27,832 bases of DNA from an uncultured Clostridia bacterium (GTDB lineage: Bacteria > Bacillota > Clostridia > UBA1381): positions 1 to 27,832 of the forward strand of contig CAKSGG010000031.1 of NCBI GenBank assembly GCA_934454215.1, in the 5' to 3' direction. A program made the position numbers and the translations under genes. Numbering within the stretch: the first letter of the stretch is position 1; each line of letters starts with the position of its first letter. The notes beneath the pieces are model-generated. The model was not told the origin of the DNA, searched no databases, and was given only the letters and a program-made list of their open reading frames with translations. Shown here in pieces: positions 17,098 through 25,849 of the stretch.

Positions 17098-20000
17098 TCA
17101 ATTTACTTCCACAGCTCTGATTGCCTTTAACGGAACATTTGCGTCAAGCGAACGAACCGTCAGTTCACAGCCTCCAGTTCCGTCGGGATTCAGCAGCGGG
17201 AATTTTCCGAACCATATCCAGCCCGCTTTCGCATTTGAAAAATCAATCGTTGTTTTATACGTACTTCCTCCCGTAGCTCCGCCTGTCACGTTAATTGTAA
17301 TCTCCGCCGCTTTTCCTATTCCGTCCGTTGTTTCAAGGTAATAATAGAAATCATAATCGGCGGCATTTTTTGTCTGTATATTCAACGTTGCCGACGAATC
17401 CGCCGCACTGCTGATGTATGTATTGTCCGAATTTAAAATCCACCCATTACCGATTTCAAAATCAGAAAATTCATACGGCACATTCTCAATATACTTCCGC
17501 TCGGATATTACCGCCGCTCTTTGCATAATCGGCTTTTGACTGCCGTCCCATACAAACACCCTTGCGCTGTCGAATGAAAAATCTTTGTCAAGAGTATACT
17601 CCTTTGAAATTTCTTTCCCCGACAGAATATCCGCACACTCCTTTAAAGCGTGTTTAAGCGTTCCCGATTCATCATAAAATGCAGTGATTATTTCTGCATC
17701 GGCGTAATCCGTATCGGTCGTATTTTTAACGCTTACGCTTACTTTTAAAGCGTCACCCGTTCTGATATAATGTGCTGACGCACTCACATCTCCGTCCAAA
17801 AGCGAAAAGCTGCTTAACGAATTACTGCACAGCCATTCGTTGCCGATTTGCTTTGACAGATTTTTTGCAATTACACGCCAATAATATGTTTTGCCTCCAA
17901 TCAGCGAATCGACGGTATGCCTTGTATATATTGTCGATTTTTGATACACCAACTGTGAAAAATCAGGGGTTTGCGAAATTTGAACCTCATATTCGTCTGC
18001 AAAATCAGCCGCATCCCATGCCAATACGATTTTATCCGCCTTTAAGCTTTCGTTATTGTACGGATATGTTAACGCAAATTCCATTTTAACGGGAGCGGTA
18101 TTTCGTTTCAGTCCTATGCTGTTCATATCAAAATTGCTTTCCGATATGATTTTATTGCTCAGTCCGTATTTCGCCACAGCTTCGTCCTTGATTCTGTAGT
18201 CATGATTATCCGCATTAACAAAAATTGATTTATCATTAATTTCATAATTTCTTTCAACCATTCCCCATTCAATAAATTGAGAATCCATATTATTAGGAGC
18301 ATTGACGGATACATTGTCTGTAATAACATTATTTCTAACCATAAACCGACCGTTATTGTCAACACAGTCCTGATAAATCGTTGAAATCTGCGGATATTTT
18401 TCAAGCCATATGGGAGTTGTTGCATAACCCTTGTTTAATCCCGTTGTCTTATCAAGCGTAGCTATTAATGATTTCGCAGTTTCATTGTTTTCATCAAGTA
18501 TATTCTTTATCCACTTATATCTATCCACAAGCGCAACTCCCTGTGATGCGTCAATCAAAATATTGTATCTCATTGTATTATCACGCGAATGAGAATTGAG
18601 GGCAGCAGTATTTGCTTTTCCGCCAAGACTGATTATATTATTTTCAAGCGTAATTCCCGAAGCCCAGTCGTCGCCCGAGCCCATGCCGTAGCTGCCGTAT
18701 TTGTTATCGTTCTGTATATTGTAGCAATGATGAATATAATTGTATCTTGCAATATTTCCGTATTCGCTTAAATCTCTCCCGTTGTAAAAAGGAGTTGCAT
18801 CTCCCGTTTCACGGTTTCCCGACCAAACCTCATTATACGAAAAATCATTTTCATTGCCTCCGAAGGAATATGAATAATTCTTAATCGAATGAATAAGATT
18901 ATTGTATACCTTTGTCCCCACGGTATTTCTGCCGATGCTTATACCGCCGTTCCAGTTTGACGACGAGTCCATTCCCGTATTATAGACATGGTTATCGCTT
19001 ATATCGTTCCCCGACGGTGTAAGAGTATTTCTGTCGCCGCCGCTTTCGAGATATATTCCCGTATTATATGAGTTATGTACGGTGTTTGAGGATATATTCA
19101 GATTTTCCCCCGAAGCATGAATACCGTAGTTTTTAACATGAGAAATATCGCAGTTTTTAACGGTCACATTTTCGCAGTTTTTAATTTCTATTCCGCTTGA
19201 CGCAGCACCGAATATTTTAAATCCTGAAAATTCGGTATATTTTAAACCGTTTGCGCAAATAAGCGGTTTTGTTTGAGTTGCAATTTCAACCGTTTTTGAT
19301 TCTGAAAAGCTTTCATCTGGGTAATAATAAAGCGTCATATCCTCAATATAGTATTCGCCTGGGGTGTCAAGCTCTTCAATCAAATTTGTTATATACCATT
19401 TATGATTTTTAGCTATACCATACTGTGTCCAATCGGCAAGCTTAACAGTATTGTTATCTGCGTCAACAGACGCTATCTTTGACCATTCTTCCCAGTATTC
19501 AACACCCAAAAATCCTACTGCATAGGCATTTTCGGCAAGCGACCAGCGTTTTAAATTCTCATCATTCTGAATGAATTTTCCGCCGTAGCCCTCATTTTCT
19601 GCCCAGCGCCGTCTTCCGCCAAGCTCTATGACATCATCAATATACATATAGCCTTCATCGGGGTATCTTGCAAGACTGAGCCTTCTTCCGTCAACACATA
19701 TTCCCAAAGGCGACACAAATCCCCCCGGGGCATATGCACTCAGGAAATTCACTTCCTCCGCAGTTATTCCGTTTTCGGCAAGATTTACGCAAAGAACTCT
19801 GTCAGCGGCGCTCGGCTTTAATCTTTCGATAATTTTACTGTCGGTCACTTTTGAAAAAGCACTTCCCGAAATTTTCTTCGTACCTCTGAATTCTGCGCCG
19901 TCTGCGATATATCTAATCGGATAGCTTTCACTTCCGCTGTCCTGACTTGTAAAATTAATATTTTCCCAGTCGTATTCTCCCGAGTTGATTATAACATCTA

Positions 20001-20508
20001 CGGCGTAATCATTCGCCGAACACTCCTGCGCAAGCTGTTTTGCCTTTGCAATAGTTTTCAAAGGAGCGGAGTAACCGTCGTTATTATCCGAGCCGTCGGG
20101 TGAAACGTAAATTCTTTTTAATCTCGGGTATTCCTTGCACGCAACAGTGATATTCGTTTCCCCGCCCGATAAATATATTGTGTATCCGCTCAAATCAACG
20201 TTCGGCTTGCAAAACGATATTTTAAACAGTCCGTCTGTCGGATATGCAACCTCAAGCCCGACAGCGATGTCGGATATATTTTCTGCCGTAATCTGCGAAT
20301 ATGTATACCCCGCTTTTATCAGAACGCCCGAAATCGGGTATTCGCTTTCACCCTCAACCAAAACTTTGCCGTCTGTTACAGATATACTTGTAACCGAAAA
20401 CATTTCGGTTGAATATTTTCGTTCATTATCAGCGCCAAAAACAAGTTGCGGCAATGTCGAAAACAGTATACAAAACACAATCAAAAATGAAATGAATTTT
20501 TTCGTCAT
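17098..20508 (-). CDS. Secreted right-handed beta-helix protein, paralog of the next gene
   Basis: 1136 residues. The signal peptide (1-25, ending LVFG) is followed by an Ig-like module (about 37-118). The beta-helix enzyme region (about 130-700) has RIYVSPDGSDNNDGYSAPLK, LARYPDEGYMYI, LEELDTPGEYYIED, NWNGGISIGRN, GNRETGD and GDDWASG. A conserved post-helix segment (about 690-800) is nearly identical to that of the 1399-residue paralog. Then come an FN3-like domain (about 806-903), a beta-sandwich module ending ARVFVWDGSQKPI (about 905-1000) and a golvesin-C-like sandwich (about 1010-1136). There is no SLH or stalk domain, so cell attachment is not encoded in the chain. AAGGA precedes the ATG by 9 nt. 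The fold and layout resemble GH141/GH120-type and other pectate-lyase-fold proteins, suggesting an extracellular polysaccharide-cleaving enzyme. The catalytic residues and family remain open. Confidence 0.85.
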   Translation of the reverse strand: MTKKFISFLIVFCILFSTLPQLVFGADNERKYSTEMFSVTSISVTDGKVLVEGESEYPISGVLIKAGYTYSQITAENISDIAVGLEVAYPTDGLFKISFCKPNVDLSGYTIYLSGGETNITVACKEYPRLKRIYVSPDGSDNNDGYSAPLKTIAKAKQLAQECSANDYAVDVIINSGEYDWENINFTSQDSGSESYPIRYIADGAEFRGTKKISGSAFSKVTDSKIIERLKPSAADRVLCVNLAENGITAEEVNFLSAYAPGGFVSPLGICVDGRRLSLARYPDEGYMYIDDVIELGGRRRWAENEGYGGKFIQNDENLKRWSLAENAYAVGFLGVEYWEEWSKIASVDADNNTVKLADWTQYGIAKNHKWYITNLIEELDTPGEYYIEDMTLYYYPDESFSESKTVEIATQTKPLICANGLKYTEFSGFKIFGAASSGIEIKNCENVTVKNCDISHVKNYGIHASGENLNISSNTVHNSYNTGIYLESGGDRNTLTPSGNDISDNHVYNTGMDSSSNWNGGISIGRNTVGTKVYNNLIHSIKNYSYSFGGNENDFSYNEVWSGNRETGDATPFYNGRDLSEYGNIARYNYIHHCYNIQNDNKYGSYGMGSGDDWASGITLENNIISLGGKANTAALNSHSRDNTMRYNILIDASQGVALVDRYKWIKNILDENNETAKSLIATLDKTTGLNKGYATTPIWLEKYPQISTIYQDCVDNNGRFMVRNNVITDNVSVNAPNNMDSQFIEWGMVERNYEINDKSIFVNADNHDYRIKDEAVAKYGLSNKIISESNFDMNSIGLKRNTAPVKMEFALTYPYNNESLKADKIVLAWDAADFADEYEVQISQTPDFSQLVYQKSTIYTRHTVDSLIGGKTYYWRVIAKNLSKQIGNEWLCSNSLSSFSLLDGDVSASAHYIRTGDALKVSVSVKNTTDTDYADAEIITAFYDESGTLKHALKECADILSGKEISKEYTLDKDFSFDSARVFVWDGSQKPIMQRAAVISERKYIENVPYEFSDFEIGNGWILNSDNTYISSAADSSATLNIQTKNAADYDFYYYLETTDGIGKAAEITINVTGGATGGSTYKTTIDFSNAKAGWIWFGKFPLLNPDGTGGCELTVRSLDANVPLKAIRAVEVN
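18350..18386. repeat. 37-bp exact repeat, copy in the smaller beta-helix gene
   Basis: The second copy of the 37-bp identity with 15184-15220, starting CCGTTATTGTCAACACAG on the plus strand. Surrounding bases diverge at third codon positions, so the protein is conserved beyond the exact match. Confidence 0.85.
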
Positions 20509-20528
20509 ATCAATTTTTCCTTTTCACA

Positions 20529-22064
20529 TTATTCAACATATATTGCTTCTTCAAACATGGTATTTAAGCTTGCATAACTGTCCAAAACATAGCATTTTAC
20601 AAGCCTTGTACCGTTCGGAGCTGTCTGTTCAATTGTCTTTTCTTCTCCGATTGATAAGGTATTTTTACCTCCCGCAATGCCTATCATCATATTATGCTCA
20701 TCATAGAATACAAGAGTTGTTACACTTGTAACAGGTTCTTCACTTCTGTTGTTTTTAATTACCGCACGTGCAAGACCATCGGTTACCGAAAAGCTGTCCA
20801 AATCAAATGACGGCGGAATTGTCTTAAAGCTGCACTTTCTGAACGAATAACTCTTTTTATCTTTTAAAACAAGCTCACTGTTTATTTTAACGTTATACTC
20901 CGTTTTGTATTCAAGCGGATTTTTGAAATTAAGCGTTATTGTATGCTCATCGTCTGCCGCCGCTTCAAATTCAACCGCATTTCCGTCACTTGATTCTACC
21001 GATATTAAATCCTGTGTAAATGACTCAGTATCAAACGAATCCTCAACAGATAAAACAACTTTATCCGTTACATCGTATAATTCCTTATCGGCGGTAACAT
21101 TAACGCACTCTACCATTTTGGTAAGCCTATAATTATCAATACGATACGTCGCATTATCACCTATGAAAATCATCGCAAACGCACCCTTTGCGGGAGCACA
21201 GTTCACCGAATCGTAATCACTGCATCTGATTCCGTTTACATAAAGCGTCTGCCTTGTTCCGTTCCCGACTATTTTAACATGTGTATACTTTTGTGAACCG
21301 CTTAAAAGCGTATCCTTTACATTAATAGCAGCAATAAAGCCTCCGTCTCCCACAACGTATGTTCTTATACAATTGCTTTGGAAATGAAATCTTACAAGCT
21401 TATTTGTATTGTTTACGTCATTAAGGCTTGCGCTTGTTGTAAATCCCACCTTAAAAAAGTTTGAGCTGTTTCCTTTGTCAATAACTTCTGCGTCAAATTC
21501 CGCCGTATAATCCTTGGCACTCATTAAATCTTTATAATTTTCACTTACAAGAACAGGCTCATATGAATTTTTCTCACCTGTCCGTATTTCAAGTGCGCCG
21601 TCCTTTACCTCGGCTGTATTATTTCCCTGCCATGTGGCACTGGGATTGCTGTGCACAAAAAGCATATTCCCGCTGTCCTCGGAAAAATTCTCGCTGAAAT
21701 AATTTTCAAGATAGAAAGATTTATCAAATACTGTTTCATCGCCCGTATTAATTACCAAATTATATTCTTCGCCTATTTTAAAGCCGTCTGTGTTTTTTAT
21801 TGAATATATCGTATCCTTTATAAAACTACTGTGATAATTACTTGCCTGTTCAATTTTATTTACGGTGATGCCGTCTATTGTCTCTCCATTTTCTTTAATT
21901 GTTATATAATTCTCCAAATCGGGAATTTCTCCGTTTGTCTGTATTAAAATCTCATTCGTGTCGGCGGTGTATTGTGTTACCTCAAACTCTGCCGCAAATG
22001 CGGACGAACCGATAATCAAAACCGATACAGCCAACAATGCCGTTTTAAAAAACTTTGTTTTCAT
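20529..22064 (-). CDS. Secreted modular protein with concanavalin-like and Ig-like domains
   Basis: 511 residues. The signal peptide (1-24, ending SSAFA) is followed by a bacterial Ig-like domain (about 25-115) and a concanavalin/LamG-like beta-sandwich (about 120-316). That sandwich reads NPSATWQGNNTAEVKDGALEI, YTAEFDAEVI and YRIDNYRLTKM at its characteristic positions. A second Ig-like domain spans about 320-415. A C-terminal sandwich (about 420-511) ends LVKCYVLDSYASLNTM. No catalytic residues are evident, so glycan binding or a structural surface role is the best guess. The ConA and C-terminal modules closely resemble the second half of the 723-residue neighbour, pointing to duplication. 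AAAGGAG stands 7 nt before the ATG. The 74-bp gap to the upstream gene holds a strong hairpin. How the protein stays at the surface is not visible. Confidence 0.8.
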   Translation of the reverse strand: MKTKFFKTALLAVSVLIIGSSAFAAEFEVTQYTADTNEILIQTNGEIPDLENYITIKENGETIDGITVNKIEQASNYHSSFIKDTIYSIKNTDGFKIGEEYNLVINTGDETVFDKSFYLENYFSENFSEDSGNMLFVHSNPSATWQGNNTAEVKDGALEIRTGEKNSYEPVLVSENYKDLMSAKDYTAEFDAEVIDKGNSSNFFKVGFTTSASLNDVNNTNKLVRFHFQSNCIRTYVVGDGGFIAAINVKDTLLSGSQKYTHVKIVGNGTRQTLYVNGIRCSDYDSVNCAPAKGAFAMIFIGDNATYRIDNYRLTKMVECVNVTADKELYDVTDKVVLSVEDSFDTESFTQDLISVESSDGNAVEFEAAADDEHTITLNFKNPLEYKTEYNVKINSELVLKDKKSYSFRKCSFKTIPPSFDLDSFSVTDGLARAVIKNNRSEEPVTSVTTLVFYDEHNMMIGIAGGKNTLSIGEEKTIEQTAPNGTRLVKCYVLDSYASLNTMFEEAIYVE

Positions 22065-22090
22065 TTTAATGCTCCTTTCAGAGGGTTACA

Positions 22091-22120
22091 GTGTCCGAAA
22101 ATATGATTATTTTCGGACAC
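22091..22120 (-). other. Intercistronic 13-bp hairpin without a U-tract
   Basis: GTGTCCGAAAATA (22091-22103) and its exact complement (22108-22120) with a 4-nt loop. In the transcript the stem is followed by TGTAACCCTC, not by U residues, so it is not a standard terminator. It sits between the stop at 22139 and the next start at 22064. It may be an RNA processing, stabilising or attenuating element. Confidence 0.75.
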
Positions 22121-22138
22121 CTGATATAATTAATTAAA

Positions 22139-24310
22139 TCACTTAACTGCCGGTCTGCAATACGGTGTAAGGTTTTCCATGCTGTTGAAAACAAACACTT
22201 TAAGTGTCGTTCCGCCCCTAACCTCAAACGTATCAATTTCAAAAGTATTTGCGCCTGCTTTAATATCTCCCTCATGCAAAACACGTACATTTGTCATTTC
22301 TCCGTTTTCTTTATATGCCGCCGCTAAAACAATACCCTGCTTTGCAGTTTCAAATGTACTTTCCGCATTAACCTTCAGTGAAACCGTATTTTGTCCGCTG
22401 ATTGTGTTAAGAGCACCGTCATTTATGTAAACATTCTCTATATCAATTGTATCTTTTACATCACCGAGCTTTGTAATACTTATATTGTCAAATTTATACT
22501 CACAGTTGTCATTTAAGAATTTTATTACAAAAGCGCCCTGTGAAACGGGATTTGCCGCCATATAATCGGTAATCTTCACGCCGTCCTTATATAGGATATA
22601 TCTGCCGTTCTTTACCGTCATCTTATATCTGTATGTCTCTCCCGTAACTATTTCTGTCTGTGTAAAATCAAAGCCGCTATCTTTTACATACGACCTAATA
22701 CCGCCTGCCTGAATATGGAAGCCCGATACCGTTCCGATTTGATTATATTCTCCGATTCCAAATCTCAGCCAGTTGCCGTTCGGCGCCGTAACTGCTGTAA
22801 GGTCAAACTCTACGGTATAGTCCGTTTCTTTCATATTATCATAATCAAATGTAAGAACCTGCTGGTCGCTGTTCTTAGCGCCTGCCGTTACTTTCAGCAC
22901 CCCGTTTTCAACAACCGCCGTATTTTCTCCCTGATAGCTTGCGCTCGGGTTTGTTTGCTTTAATTCCCAGTTTACCGTTTCGGAATTTGAAAAATCATTT
23001 GCATAAAGCTGATTTATCCTGAATGCTTTGCTCCATGGCGCTTTCATGTTAGCCGTATAATCATTTGAGCATAAGCCGTCAACCGTCAGTTTATAATTTT
23101 TGTCTGACGCAAAACTGTCTGTCTTTATAATTCTATATGCGTTTCCGTAATTTTCGCCCGATGTTACCGAAGCCGTATTTACCTTTTCGACATTAAAATT
23201 ATTTACCTCAACGTCGTTTTCCTTTAGCGTAACGGCAGCCTTAAGGTCTTTTTCATTAACGTCCTTACTTATGTATATTACAGCCTCATCATTATCAGCC
23301 TCAAATGCCGTATCCGAAATTGTAAGCGCAGCCATATTATTGGGGTCAACAAGCTTTGTCACACGGATATTATCTATATAATACGGAGCGGCATCTGTAG
23401 ATGTTGAGAATACAGGCGCTCCCTTAATGCCTGCCGCCGATATATCGGCAGCTCTGTAATTCTGCATAAAAGCACTCATATATCCGTTCGCTATGGAATA
23501 CGTTACATGAGTTGTCCTGCCCATGCTCGGCGGTGCAAACTTTTCGCTGTTATATGCTCTGAATGTCCAGCCGTTATCTATATTCGGATTGTATACTCTG
23601 ATATGACCGCTGTTCGTGGTGTTTATAATAAAACCGTAATTATTTGCTGCACTTCCGTTCGGCGAAGAAGCATTGCTGTAAACATAGTTTAATGCCATCT
23701 GAGTTTCAACACCGGGCTCAAAATCAAAGCTTACGGTATAATCGCTCCAATTTGTCTGGCTCGCATAGTCCTTATGGTAGACAGGCACATTATAGTCGCT
23801 TATCGGCGTAACCTTAAGTCTTCCGTCCTCTACAGCAAGCGTGCTTTTTGAATTGTCTGTCCTCCAATCAAGAGTACTTCCCGAAAAATCGTCGGATAAA
23901 AGCTCCGCAATCATAAATGTATTTGAATAATCATTCAATGATGCCTGATTTTCAATACTGACAGTTATAGGCTCATTTACGTCAAATGTTGTACCCGACG
24001 GAGGAGTTACCTTTGTGCAATACGGTCTGTCCCATGTCGTTCCCAAACCGCCGCCGTACAGATTTTTTGTTTCATATCTTTCAAACGTACAGCCTTCTGT
24101 AATGTCAACTCCGTCCTGTATTATTTTTGTGCTTGCCTTAACATTATCTCCTCCAAGATACTGCACTGTATGATAAATATACATTGCCACGGGGTCTGCG
24201 TTAAATGATGTTACATTACCCTTTTCGTCCTCCGCACGCACTGCGCCGATTCCCATTGAAGAAATCATCGTTAAAGATATAATACCTGCTAAAATTTTCT
24301 TTCCGTTCAT
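22139..24310 (-). CDS. Secreted protein with two concanavalin-like domains
   Basis: 723 residues. The signal peptide ends near GAVRA (about 26). An N-terminal beta region (about 30-130) precedes the first ConA/LamG-like sandwich (about 135-320, opening DDFSGSTLDW and closing YYIDNIRVTKL). An Ig-like domain (about 322-425) and a second ConA-like sandwich (about 435-615, opening NDFSNSETVNWEL and closing YKFDNISITKL) follow. The C-terminal sandwich (about 620-723) ends LKVFVFNSMENLTP. No enzyme motif, SLH or LPXTG anchor is seen. The layout suggests carbohydrate binding at the cell surface or on the substrate. It is the first gene after the solute-binding protein, with 22 bp between them, and AAAGGAAG precedes its ATG. 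Binding specificity is unknown. The C-terminal module recurs in the 511-residue and 1136-residue proteins. Confidence 0.82.
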   Translation of the reverse strand: MNGKKILAGIISLTMISSMGIGAVRAEDEKGNVTSFNADPVAMYIYHTVQYLGGDNVKASTKIIQDGVDITEGCTFERYETKNLYGGGLGTTWDRPYCTKVTPPSGTTFDVNEPITVSIENQASLNDYSNTFMIAELLSDDFSGSTLDWRTDNSKSTLAVEDGRLKVTPISDYNVPVYHKDYASQTNWSDYTVSFDFEPGVETQMALNYVYSNASSPNGSAANNYGFIINTTNSGHIRVYNPNIDNGWTFRAYNSEKFAPPSMGRTTHVTYSIANGYMSAFMQNYRAADISAAGIKGAPVFSTSTDAAPYYIDNIRVTKLVDPNNMAALTISDTAFEADNDEAVIYISKDVNEKDLKAAVTLKENDVEVNNFNVEKVNTASVTSGENYGNAYRIIKTDSFASDKNYKLTVDGLCSNDYTANMKAPWSKAFRINQLYANDFSNSETVNWELKQTNPSASYQGENTAVVENGVLKVTAGAKNSDQQVLTFDYDNMKETDYTVEFDLTAVTAPNGNWLRFGIGEYNQIGTVSGFHIQAGGIRSYVKDSGFDFTQTEIVTGETYRYKMTVKNGRYILYKDGVKITDYMAANPVSQGAFVIKFLNDNCEYKFDNISITKLGDVKDTIDIENVYINDGALNTISGQNTVSLKVNAESTFETAKQGIVLAAAYKENGEMTNVRVLHEGDIKAGANTFEIDTFEVRGGTTLKVFVFNSMENLTPYCRPAVK

Positions 24311-24332
24311 TTTGATACTTCCTTTCTTTTAT

Positions 24333-25796
24333 TTAATTTTTAGTTTTCTTGTATTCATCTATCTGTTTTTGAACCTCGTCTCGGATTTTATCAACGCCCG
24401 CCGCCTTAACTCTGCTTACATATTCATCATATACCGGCTTATAGTCTACCGAACCGTTTAAAAATCCACTGTACTCGCCTGTTACCGATGATACCTGCGA
24501 GATTTCTGACTGAATCGGTGTGGTATCCAAGACAAAACCGAGAAGAGGTGATTTTTCGGCTTCCTCGTTCATTTTTATTGTTTCCTCCCATACATCGGGT
24601 GAATCACCCTCAAGAGGATATGCGTTAAACTGGTTTCCGAATTTCCATGACGCATTTATGAAATATCCGGAATTACTGTCAAGTCTTACAGTACCGTCGT
24701 CAAGCTTTGTATAGTGCTTTCCCTCTATTCCGTAGCAAATCAGATTATACAGGTCTTTATTTGTATTGACAAGTTCAATCAGCTTTATTGCTTTTTCGGG
24801 ATTTTTTGAAGTTTTGCTGATTGCAGTCATTGCCGCCGTACACTTTGTACGCGTAACATAAGGCTTACCGAGCATTATTGCCGTAACCGGCTTGCCGAGT
24901 ATTGTTTCCAGTCCATTTTCCACTCCCGGCTTATATGTACTTTGGAATATTGCATATTTCCCGTTAATATAGTCAAGATTGTCATCGCCCACACTTGCAA
25001 CATCCGACCTTATATAACCCTTTTCATACCATGACCGTATCGTATCATATGCCTCGCAGTCTTCATTCACGGCATTTTCCTTAACCGTTAATGACGGGTC
25101 ATCTCTGTCAATATATATGTCACCTATCAGTTCTTCACCCTTGTCCTGTCTGAACATTGTTATACCGCTTGAAATTCTCCACGGGTACAAATCGGGACGC
25201 TTTTCCTTAATTTTTTCAAACAGGATTTCAAGGTCCTTAGGCTCTTTTACAACCGATAAATCAAGTCCGCACTCATCTATAAGCTCCGTATAAATGAACG
25301 GAACAAATCTGCCCGAGCAAACCTGATAATTCGGAACCGCATATATGTTTCCGTCACGCTTACCTACTTCCCACAGCCAATCGGGTATGCTTTCTTTAAG
25401 TTTCGGAGTTTTTTCGAGCAGTTCGTCAAGCGGCATATATGCGCCCTTATTTGCTGTTGTGTCAAACGGATTTACATAGCCCGTAAAGCAAATGTCAAAT
25501 ACTTCCTGTGATGAAAATGACATATTCATTTTTTCCGTATACGAACCTGCGTCAATATACCTGAACTCAACCTTTGCTCCGATTTCGGGTTCAACAATTT
25601 TATTCACCTCGTCCTGAACAAGCGCAAGGTCTGCCGGCTTATCGCCCGGAATAAGCCAGCTTATTGTCGTACCCTCGTCTGTTTCCGCATCATTTTTCTT
25701 CTCGCAGCAGCCTGTCATTACACCCGAGCAAAGTGCAATTGCCGCAGCAAAAGATATGATTTTCTTCACTTCTCTGTTTTCTGAAAATTTTGTCAT
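24333..25796 (-). CDS. Sugar ABC transporter solute-binding lipoprotein (LplA-type, DUF3502-like C-terminus)
   Basis: 487 residues. A charged N-terminus, a hydrophobic stretch (13-28) and the lipobox-like VMTGC place the lipidated Cys at residue 30. The mature protein is a periplasmic-binding-fold receptor of the family-1 type, with ISWLIPGDKPADLALVQDEV at its start. The last 80 residues, from PLLGFVLDTTPIQSEIS through AGVDKIRDEVQKQIDEY, match the DUF3502 pattern that marks LplA-like receptors for oligosaccharides. It is lipid-anchored on the outer face of the membrane and hands ligands to the two permeases encoded just upstream. The ligand is unknown; the operon suggests rhamnose- and uronate-containing oligosaccharides. 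AGAAAGG lies in the leader. The ATG at 25796 gives a somewhat long n-region; a GTG nine codons later is possible but not better supported. Confidence 0.93.
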   Translation of the reverse strand: MTKFSENREVKKIISFAAAIALCSGVMTGCCEKKNDAETDEGTTISWLIPGDKPADLALVQDEVNKIVEPEIGAKVEFRYIDAGSYTEKMNMSFSSQEVFDICFTGYVNPFDTTANKGAYMPLDELLEKTPKLKESIPDWLWEVGKRDGNIYAVPNYQVCSGRFVPFIYTELIDECGLDLSVVKEPKDLEILFEKIKEKRPDLYPWRISSGITMFRQDKGEELIGDIYIDRDDPSLTVKENAVNEDCEAYDTIRSWYEKGYIRSDVASVGDDNLDYINGKYAIFQSTYKPGVENGLETILGKPVTAIMLGKPYVTRTKCTAAMTAISKTSKNPEKAIKLIELVNTNKDLYNLICYGIEGKHYTKLDDGTVRLDSNSGYFINASWKFGNQFNAYPLEGDSPDVWEETIKMNEEAEKSPLLGFVLDTTPIQSEISQVSSVTGEYSGFLNGSVDYKPVYDEYVSRVKAAGVDKIRDEVQKQIDEYKKTKN

Positions 25797-25849
25797 GTCT
25801 TTCCAACCTTTCTTTTTTTAATTTTTATTGATAAAGCAACCTTTATGCA

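Noticed and set aside
12882..20508. Possibility that the beta-helix proteins are phage tailspikes or adhesins
   Set aside because: No phage genes are nearby, both have signal peptides, and they sit in one operon with sugar transport and glycan-degrading genes. An adhesin role is not fully excluded.
20135..20731. Plus-strand open frame of 198 codons across the junction of two minus-strand genes
   Set aside because: It is antisense to the signal-peptide end of the beta-helix gene and the tail of the 511-residue gene, and its translation shows no recognisable protein features.
22078..22290. Short minus-strand frame overlapping the end of the 723-residue gene and the hairpin
   Set aside because: It overlaps the secreted protein's well-supported frame, has no ribosome binding site, and its last part reads through the hairpin.
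25831..25846. Small inverted repeat ATAAAG/CTTTAT between the second permease and the binding protein
   Set aside because: Only a 6-bp AT-rich stem, with no U-tract after it; too weak to call a terminator or processing site.
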